Assembly: GCA_018895795.1 (NCBI GenBank) | Contig: JAHINZ010000478.1 | Span: 1 to 11,567 of the forward strand | DNA from: Alphaproteobacteria bacterium | GTDB taxonomy: Bacteria > Pseudomonadota > Alphaproteobacteria > Caulobacterales > Caulobacteraceae | Length of the DNA stretch: 11,567 bases | Direction of reading: 5' to 3' | Part shown: positions 7,257 to 11,567 of the stretch, piece by piece | Numbering within the stretch: position 1 is the stretch's first letter | Layout: each line of letters begins with the position of its first letter | The notes under the pieces: generated by a model | Database searches by the model: none | Told to the model about the DNA's origin: nothing | What the model saw: the letters and a program-made list of their open reading frames with translations, nothing else | Position numbers and translations under genes: made by a program

Positions 7257-8006
7257 ATGGATTCTTCAACGACACCGCTCGCGGGCCGCTTCGCCCTGGT
7301 CACCGGCGCGACGCGCGGCATTGGCGCGGCCATCGCCCTGGGGTTGGCGCGGGCCGGCGCCCATATCGTGGCGGTCGGCCGCACCCAGGGGGCTCTGGAA
7401 GCCCTCGACGACAGCATCTTCGCCGCCACGGGCGAACACGCCACCCTCGTGCCGCTGGATCTGCGCGAAGCCGACGGCCTGGACCAGCTGGGCGCGGCCC
7501 TGCACAAACGCTGGGGCAAGCTGGACATCGTCGTGGGCGCCGCCGGCGTTCTGGGGGCCCTCACGCCGGTGGGGCACCTCGACCCGAAGGGCTGGGACAT
7601 GATCATGGCCACCAACCTGACGGCCAACTGGCGACTGATCCGGTCCATGGACCCGCTGCTGCGCGCCTCGGACGCCGGCCGAGCCGTGTTCCTGACCAGC
7701 AGCGTCGCCCAGACCCACCGCGCCTTCTGGGGCGCCTATGCGGCGTCGAAGGCGGGCCTGGAAGCCATCGTCGACTGCTATGCCGACGAGATGGAGAACA
7801 CCACGGTCAGGGCCCTCTGCGTCGATCCGGGTGCCATGCGCACCCGGATGCGCGCGGGCGCCTTCCCGGGCGAGGATCCGCTGACGGTCCCCGCGCCCGA
7901 GACCATCGTCCCCTACATCATCGACCTGGTCCGCCCCGATCGTGAACCACCCAAAGGCGTGGCGCGGTTCAAGGATCGCGGCCAGGAGTCGGCCAGCGTC
8001 GACTAA
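7257..8006 (+). CDS. Short-chain dehydrogenase/reductase (SDR) family oxidoreductase
   Basis: This 249-residue cytoplasmic enzyme is a classical SDR with a Rossmann fold binding NAD(P)H. The cofactor motif is TGATRGIG (16-23). The catalytic tetrad is N120, S148 (LTSS), Y161 and K165 (YAASK), with the usual spacing of 13 and 4 residues. The arginine after the TG motif (R20) and GRT at 41-43 suggest NADP(H) preference, which is an inference. The usual NNAG motif reads GAAG at 94-97. The overall pattern resembles the E. coli YciK-type group, so the substrate is undefined; a fatty-acid-type ketoreductase is possible but unsupported. The ATG at 7257 follows the transporter stop by 8 bases and has no clear Shine-Dalgarno sequence, consistent with coupling to it. 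Its stop codon overlaps that of the convergent gene on the other strand. Confidence 0.9.
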   Translation: MDSSTTPLAGRFALVTGATRGIGAAIALGLARAGAHIVAVGRTQGALEALDDSIFAATGEHATLVPLDLREADGLDQLGAALHKRWGKLDIVVGAAGVLGALTPVGHLDPKGWDMIMATNLTANWRLIRSMDPLLRASDAGRAVFLTSSVAQTHRAFWGAYAASKAGLEAIVDCYADEMENTTVRALCVDPGAMRTRMRAGAFPGEDPLTVPAPETIVPYIIDLVRPDREPPKGVARFKDRGQESASVD

Positions 8007-8758
8007 CGCGCCAGGTGCTCCACCCAGCGCGCCACGGACATCCACGTCGCGCTTTGGCCAATCGGCACGGTCAGCAGTTGCTGGGCGAGGATCAGCAGGC
8101 CGCCGGCGATATAGACCGGATGCGGTCGACCGCGCGTTCGCCAGTCGTGGATCATGGCCGCGACGATCAGCAGGTCGACGGTCAGGCCCGGCGGGATCGC
8201 CACGAAGACCGGGGGCGGCCCAACAGCGCCGGGCGGGCTGAACAAGACCATGAAGGGCCGCGCCATCGCCGCCTGCATCGGCGGGATCATGGCCAGCAGC
8301 ATCAGCCGCTTGTGAACCTCGGGCCGCCGCACATTGAGGATCGCGGCGACGAACAGGCCCAGGAACAGCGCCAGGGCGCTGAGCGATACGATGGAGAACC
8401 GTCGGGCCGCGTCACCCATGCCCGCCGCGTCGGCCACCTTCATCGAATTGATGGCCGCCAGCACGACGGTAAAGGCCATGGCGGTGGCCAGGGAAACGCC
8501 CAGGACGCCCCATCTGCGATGATCCGCTGTCCGCCCGCCTGCGACCATCGAGGTCTGGGCCAGGAAAAACAGCGTCCAGGTGAAGAAGAAGAACCCGTGG
8601 AGGTGCAGGATCGGCGCGCCGCCAAAGGTCCCGCTCGCCACCTTGGCCCAATAGGTCGGGATGAACCCGCCGAAGGCGATCAGGACGAAGACAACCGCCA
8701 TTCCGACATAGAACCGCCGCCCGCTTTCGCGGGATGCGCTCGTGGACAACGCAACCAT
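8003..8758 (-). CDS. Conserved multi-pass membrane protein of unknown function
   Basis: This 251-residue protein has about seven hydrophobic segments (roughly residues 17-34, 51-73, 84-104, 121-141, 150-170, 186-204 and 215-233). Histidines recur at helix ends: H52 and H54 in LHLHGFFFF, H80 in DHRRWG, H150 in EVHKRL, H204 in MIHDW and H213. The spacing recalls haem-binding or other redox membrane proteins, but that is only a suggestion; I do not recognise a characterised family. The start at 8758 is chosen because GGGGGGAG lies just upstream on the minus strand and the first helix then follows a short basic N-terminus; a start at 8797 would add 13 residues without a good ribosome site. It lies 71 bases downstream of der on the same strand, and its stop overlaps the SDR stop. 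Confidence 0.75.
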   Translation of the reverse strand: MVALSTSASRESGRRFYVGMAVVFVLIAFGGFIPTYWAKVASGTFGGAPILHLHGFFFFTWTLFFLAQTSMVAGGRTADHRRWGVLGVSLATAMAFTVVLAAINSMKVADAAGMGDAARRFSIVSLSALALFLGLFVAAILNVRRPEVHKRLMLLAMIPPMQAAMARPFMVLFSPPGAVGPPPVFVAIPPGLTVDLLIVAAMIHDWRTRGRPHPVYIAGGLLILAQQLLTVPIGQSATWMSVARWVEHLAR

Positions 8759-8829
8759 GGACTCCCCCCAAAGGCGCTGGACCTTGGAGGGAAGCATGAC
8801 ACCGTTATGCGAAATCGTCCAACAGGGTT

Positions 8830-10620
8830 TTAGCGGCCCTTCGGCTTGCCCGGACCCTTGTTGCCCCGCACGGTCTTGGAGCCCGCGACCGGCCGTTTGG
8901 TGGTCGCCGCCTTGCCGCCGGCGGCCTTGAAGCCGACCTTGTAGCTGGGCGTGGTCGAGACCTTCTTCTGGGCGCGCGGCCCCTGCTTCTTGACCGACTT
9001 GACCGCGCCCTTGCCGGGCTCGCTGGGCGCCACGGGCTCCAGCGCCGAACTGGTGGTCGGGGCGCCCTTGCGGCTGACCACGAGCTCCGACTTCTTGAGC
9101 AATCTGATGGTGGGCTTGCTGTGCTCGGGCACCGGCTCACCGGACGCCAGGGCGGCGGCGGCGACCGCTTCATCGGCGATCCGCTTGGACTTCTTGACCG
9201 TGTTGCGCGAGGCGCGAATACGCTCTTCTTCGCGTTCGCGGCGTTCGAACTCGCGCTTGCCCCGACCGCTGTGGCCCTTGGCCTCGCCGTCGGCATAGGG
9301 GTTGGCCCCCGACTTGATCGTGATGCGCAGCGGCACCCCGGGCAGGTCGAAGCTTTCGCGCAAGCTGTTGATCAGATAACGCCGATATTGTTCGGGCATC
9401 TGGTCGGCGCGGCTAGAAAACAAAACGAAGGTCGGCGGGCGAGCCTTGATCTGGGCCATGTATTTCGGCTTGATCCGCTTGCCGCTGACCGTGGGCGGCG
9501 GATGCCGTTGCATGGCCAGTTGCAGCCAGTCGTTCAGGTCCCGGGTCTTGACCTTGGTCGACCAGTCCTTGTGGATCTTCAGCACCGCCGGCATCAGCTT
9601 GTCGACGCCCTTGCCGGTCTCGCCCGACAGCGCCACCACGGGCGCGCCGCGAAGCTGGGGCAGCATGCGCTCGGCGTGCTCGCGGAAATCCTTCAGCTGG
9701 GCGACCGGGTCCTCGACCAGGTCCCACTTGGCCAGAACGAACACCAGCGCCCGCCCTTCCCGCTCGGTCAGGTCGGCGATCTGCAGATCCTGGACCTCGA
9801 ACGGGTGGGTGGCGTCCATCACCAGCACCACGACCTCGGCGAAGGTCAGGGCGCGGATGGTGTCCTGGGTGGACAGCTTTTCCAGCTTCTCCTGCACCTT
9901 GGCCTTTTTACGCAGGCCCGCAGTGTCGACCAGGCGCACGTGTTTGTCGCCCCAAAGCCAGTCCACCGAGATCGAGTCGCGAGTGATGCCCGCCTCGGGA
10001 CCGGTCAACAGGCGCTGCTCGCCGATCAGGCGGTTGATCAGGGTCGACTTGCCGGCGTTGGGGCGTCCGACGATGGCCAGACGGATCGGCTTGTCGTCCT
10101 CGTCCTCTTCCTCGTCGATGAAGTCTTCCGGCGTGGCGGCCAACAGGGCGGCATAGAGATCGGCCATGCCTTCGCCGTGCTCGCCTGAGATCGGGATCGG
10201 CTCACCCAGGCCCAGGCTGTGGCCCTCGCCAATGCCGAACTCGGCCGCCTTGCCCTCGGCCTTGTTGGCCGCGAGGATCACCGGGCGGCCGCTGCGGCGC
10301 AGAATGCCGGCGAACACTTCGTCCAGCGGCGTCACGCCTTCGCGGGCGTCGTAGATGAACAGCGAGATGTCGGCCTCTTCGATGGCCAGTTCGGTCTGGG
10401 TGCGCATGCGCGCCTCCAGGCTCTCGTCGTCGACGTCCTCGAAACCGGCGGTGTCGATCAGTTCCAGGTCCAGATCGCCCAGCCGGCCGGAGGCGTAGCG
10501 GCGGTCACGCGTGACCCCCGGCTGGTCATCGACAATGGCCAGTTTCTTACCGGCGAGACGATTGAACAGCGTGGATTTGCCCACATTGGGGCGACCGACA
10601 ATAGCGAGTTTCAAGGGCAT
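8830..10620 (-). CDS. der: Ribosome biogenesis GTPase Der (EngA)
   Basis: Der is an essential tandem GTPase acting in 50S ribosomal subunit assembly. Two G domains are visible: the first with GRPNVGKST (K15), DTAGF and N119-K120-A121-E122 in the G4 position; the second with GRPNAGKST (K191), DTAGLRKKAKV and A297-K298-W299-D300 in G4. An acidic linker (DEEEDEDD, about residue 170) joins them. A KH-like domain follows to about residue 437, including YMAQIKARPPTFVLF and YLINSLRESFDLPGVPLRI. The last 160 residues are a Lys/Arg/Ala-rich, low-complexity tail, making this 596-residue protein longer than E. coli Der (490). The start MPLKLAIVGRP at 10620 matches family N-termini; an upstream ATG at 10647 would add nine residues. 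The gene is downstream of the propeller gene on the same strand, an order (bamB-der) common in proteobacteria. Confidence 0.95.
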   Translation of the reverse strand: MPLKLAIVGRPNVGKSTLFNRLAGKKLAIVDDQPGVTRDRRYASGRLGDLDLELIDTAGFEDVDDESLEARMRTQTELAIEEADISLFIYDAREGVTPLDEVFAGILRRSGRPVILAANKAEGKAAEFGIGEGHSLGLGEPIPISGEHGEGMADLYAALLAATPEDFIDEEEDEDDKPIRLAIVGRPNAGKSTLINRLIGEQRLLTGPEAGITRDSISVDWLWGDKHVRLVDTAGLRKKAKVQEKLEKLSTQDTIRALTFAEVVVLVMDATHPFEVQDLQIADLTEREGRALVFVLAKWDLVEDPVAQLKDFREHAERMLPQLRGAPVVALSGETGKGVDKLMPAVLKIHKDWSTKVKTRDLNDWLQLAMQRHPPPTVSGKRIKPKYMAQIKARPPTFVLFSSRADQMPEQYRRYLINSLRESFDLPGVPLRITIKSGANPYADGEAKGHSGRGKREFERREREEERIRASRNTVKKSKRIADEAVAAAALASGEPVPEHSKPTIRLLKKSELVVSRKGAPTTSSALEPVAPSEPGKGAVKSVKKQGPRAQKKVSTTPSYKVGFKAAGGKAATTKRPVAGSKTVRGNKGPGKPKGR

Positions 10621-10660
10621 GGGCTTGCAGTAGTCGATTTTTTGCATTCCCGCAAAGCAA

Positions 10661-10694
10661 CGAACCGGGCCGGCTTGCGCCGACCCGGGTTTCG
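10661..10694. other. Imperfect hairpin between the propeller gene and der
   Basis: CGAACCGGG (10661-10669) pairs with CCCGGGTTTCG (10684-10694) with two one-base bulges, and CGGC (10671-10674) pairs with GCCG (10679-10682) around a TTGC loop. On the minus strand it lies 40 bases before the der start. The bases that follow on that strand are mixed (TTGCTTTGC), not a proper U-tract, so it may be an attenuator, an RNA-stability element or neither. Confidence 0.35.
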
Positions 10695-10715
10695 GGAACG
10701 TCAGTTGGATAATCG

Positions 10716-10733
10716 CCGGGCCGAAAAGCCCGG
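10716..10733 (-). terminator. Short hairpin after the propeller gene stop
   Basis: CCGGGC (10716-10721) and GCCCGG (10728-10733) form a perfect 6-bp stem with a six-base A-rich loop, ten bases beyond the TAA of the propeller gene. Read on the minus strand it is followed by CGATTATCC, so there is no U-tract. Position suggests a transcript end or mRNA 3' stabiliser for the upstream gene; the sequence alone gives weak support. Confidence 0.35.
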
Positions 10734-10743
10734 AAAATGGAGC

Positions 10744-11567
10744 TTAGCGGATGGCCACCACCTGAGCGTCGTCGGTGACCAGATACACCAGATCGCCCAC
10801 GGCGATCGGCGACAAAAGAACCGGTGCGCCGATCTTCAGGGTCTTGAGGGTCGCGCCCGTCTTGGGGTTCAGAGCGACGGCCTGACCATCGCTGGAGGCC
10901 ACGATCAGTCGACCCGAGGCCAGGATCGGCGTAGTCCACAGGCGCGGATGCTTGGCCAGCTTCTTCTTCTGCCCCTTGGTTTGGCCAAGGCCTTCATTGA
11001 GGTCCCGGATCCAATAGACCGAGCCGCTTTCGCGCGCCACGCAGATCACCTGACCGGACTTGTCGACGACATAGACCACGTCGCCGGCGGCCCACGGGCT
11101 GGTGATGCCGGTGACCGGCAGGCTCCAGCGCGCCTGACCGGTGCGCAGATCGGTCGCCGAGAACACGCCCGAATGGCTGATGGCGAAAACGTCGCCCTTA
11201 TAGATCACCGGACGCCCCGGGATGTCGCGGATTTCCGATAGCGCGTTGGTCCGGCTGGCGCGCGACAGGGCCTCGCTCCACAGGTCGTTGCCGTTGGCCG
11301 CGCGCAACGCCACCAGTTCACCCGAGGCGAAACCGGCGACGACGGTGTCGCCGCTGACCGCGACGCTGGGCGCCGACAGGATGCGGGCGGGTTCGATCAG
11401 GGCCTGATAGGTCCAGCCGGGCGCGCCGGTGGCCGTGTCGTAGGTCAGCAGCTCGTTGTCCGTGCTGATGACGAACATGCGGCCGTGGCTGACGATCGGG
11501 GCGCCGTGAACCGGCGAGTCGGTCTTGTGCGTCCAGCCCACCTGACCGGACTTGTCGACGACATAGA
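10744..11567 (-). CDS. bamB: BamB-like PQQ/WD-type beta-propeller protein (5' end outside window)
   Basis: This is the C-terminal 273 residues or so of a beta-propeller protein; the frame is open to the right edge, so the signal peptide and lipobox cannot be checked. PQQ-like repeat blades recur about every 40 residues, each with a hydrophobic strand and a G-x-x-x-W or A-L-(D/N)-x-x-T/N-G turn: ELLTYDTATGAPGWTY, LVALRAANGNDLW, FSATDLRTGQARW, VICVARESGSVYW and AVALNPKTGATLKT. This pattern, and der immediately downstream, fit BamB, the outer-membrane lipoprotein of the BAM complex that inserts beta-barrel proteins. The insert LGQTKGQKKKLAKHPRLW is unusually basic. A stretch coding YVVDKSGQV occurs twice with identical DNA. 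A different PQQ-repeat protein remains possible because the N-terminus is missing. The stop is TAA at 10746-10744. Confidence 0.85.
   Translation of the reverse strand, partial: YVVDKSGQVGWTHKTDSPVHGAPIVSHGRMFVISTDNELLTYDTATGAPGWTYQALIEPARILSAPSVAVSGDTVVAGFASGELVALRAANGNDLWSEALSRASRTNALSEIRDIPGRPVIYKGDVFAISHSGVFSATDLRTGQARWSLPVTGITSPWAAGDVVYVVDKSGQVICVARESGSVYWIRDLNEGLGQTKGQKKKLAKHPRLWTTPILASGRLIVASSDGQAVALNPKTGATLKTLKIGAPVLLSPIAVGDLVYLVTDDAQVVAIR
11047..11075. repeat. Direct repeat, copy 1, inside the propeller gene
   Basis: These 29 bases are identical to 11539-11567 and in the same reading frame. They encode YVVDKSGQV on the minus strand. The distance between copies is 492 bases, exactly 164 codons, which is about four propeller blades. 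Confidence 0.85.
11539..11567. repeat. Direct repeat, copy 2, reaching the window edge
   Basis: This copy is identical over 29 bases to 11047-11075, and the match may continue beyond the right edge. It again encodes YVVDKSGQV. The base to its left (11538) differs from the base left of the other copy, so the left boundary of identity is real. Confidence 0.85.

Noticed and set aside
6100..7275. 391-codon open frame on the minus strand opposite the transporter gene
   Set aside because: Its translation is rich in Gln, Asp, Gly and His without any family motif, as expected from the reverse frame of a GC3-biased hydrophobic gene. The plus-strand frame has clear transporter motifs.
8759..8829. Possible promoter or leader between der and the membrane-protein gene on the minus strand
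   Set aside because: TTGGAC and TAACGG occur but are too close together for a sigma-70 promoter. The 71-base gap also holds a weak bulged stem (CCAAAGG/CCTTGG) without other support.
10621..10647. Upstream ATG of der at 10647
   Set aside because: It would add MQKIDYCKP before the MPLKLAIVGRP start. Der proteins normally begin a few residues before the first G1 motif, and there is no better ribosome site, although the nearby GCGGGA keeps it possible.
9121..11241. Two long plus-strand open frames (355 and 340 codons) opposite der and the propeller gene
   Set aside because: Both are antisense shadows of strongly conserved minus-strand proteins; the low-stop reverse frames follow from high GC and codon bias.

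Overview
This window looks like chromosomal housekeeping DNA from a high-GC alphaproteobacterium, most likely a member of the Caulobacteraceae. The evidence is the strong G/C third-position bias, the weak or absent Shine-Dalgarno sequences at many starts, alphaproteobacterial-style protein variants (PurF without the iron-sulfur ligands, Der with a variant NKxE motif) and the gene order, which from memory resembles Caulobacter. No alignment could be run, so the genus is an inference.

Left part, plus strand (1-6110): the 3' end of the replicative helicase gene dnaB is followed by a MarC-family membrane protein, alanine racemase (alr), radA, cvpA and purF. radA-cvpA and cvpA-purF overlap by four bases (GTGA and ATGA), so these three are very probably co-transcribed and translationally coupled. 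dnaB, marC and alr lie upstream on the same strand with gaps of about 60-70 bases, one of which holds a strong hairpin. The string mixes replication and repair (dnaB, radA), cell-wall precursor supply (alr), a CvpA membrane protein and the first committed step of purine synthesis (purF).

Middle, plus strand (6111-8006): a palindromic, REP-like element occupies nearly all of the short gap after purF. It is followed by an SBF-like (YfeH-type) transporter gene and, 8 bases later, a short-chain dehydrogenase/reductase gene.

Right part, minus strand (11567 down to 8003): a BamB-like PQQ/WD-type beta-propeller gene enters from the right edge, followed by der (double-GTPase ribosome assembly factor with a long basic tail) and a conserved multi-pass membrane protein of unknown function. 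The last converges on the SDR gene, and the two stop codons overlap.

There is no intergenic stretch above 300 bases, and I see no RNA gene, CRISPR array, insertion sequence or phage gene. I do not see a new multi-gene system here. The items worth a second look are small: an exact repeat of at least 29 bases inside the propeller gene, the hairpin before marC, the palindromic element that forms the leader of the transporter gene, and active-site variants in Alr and Der.
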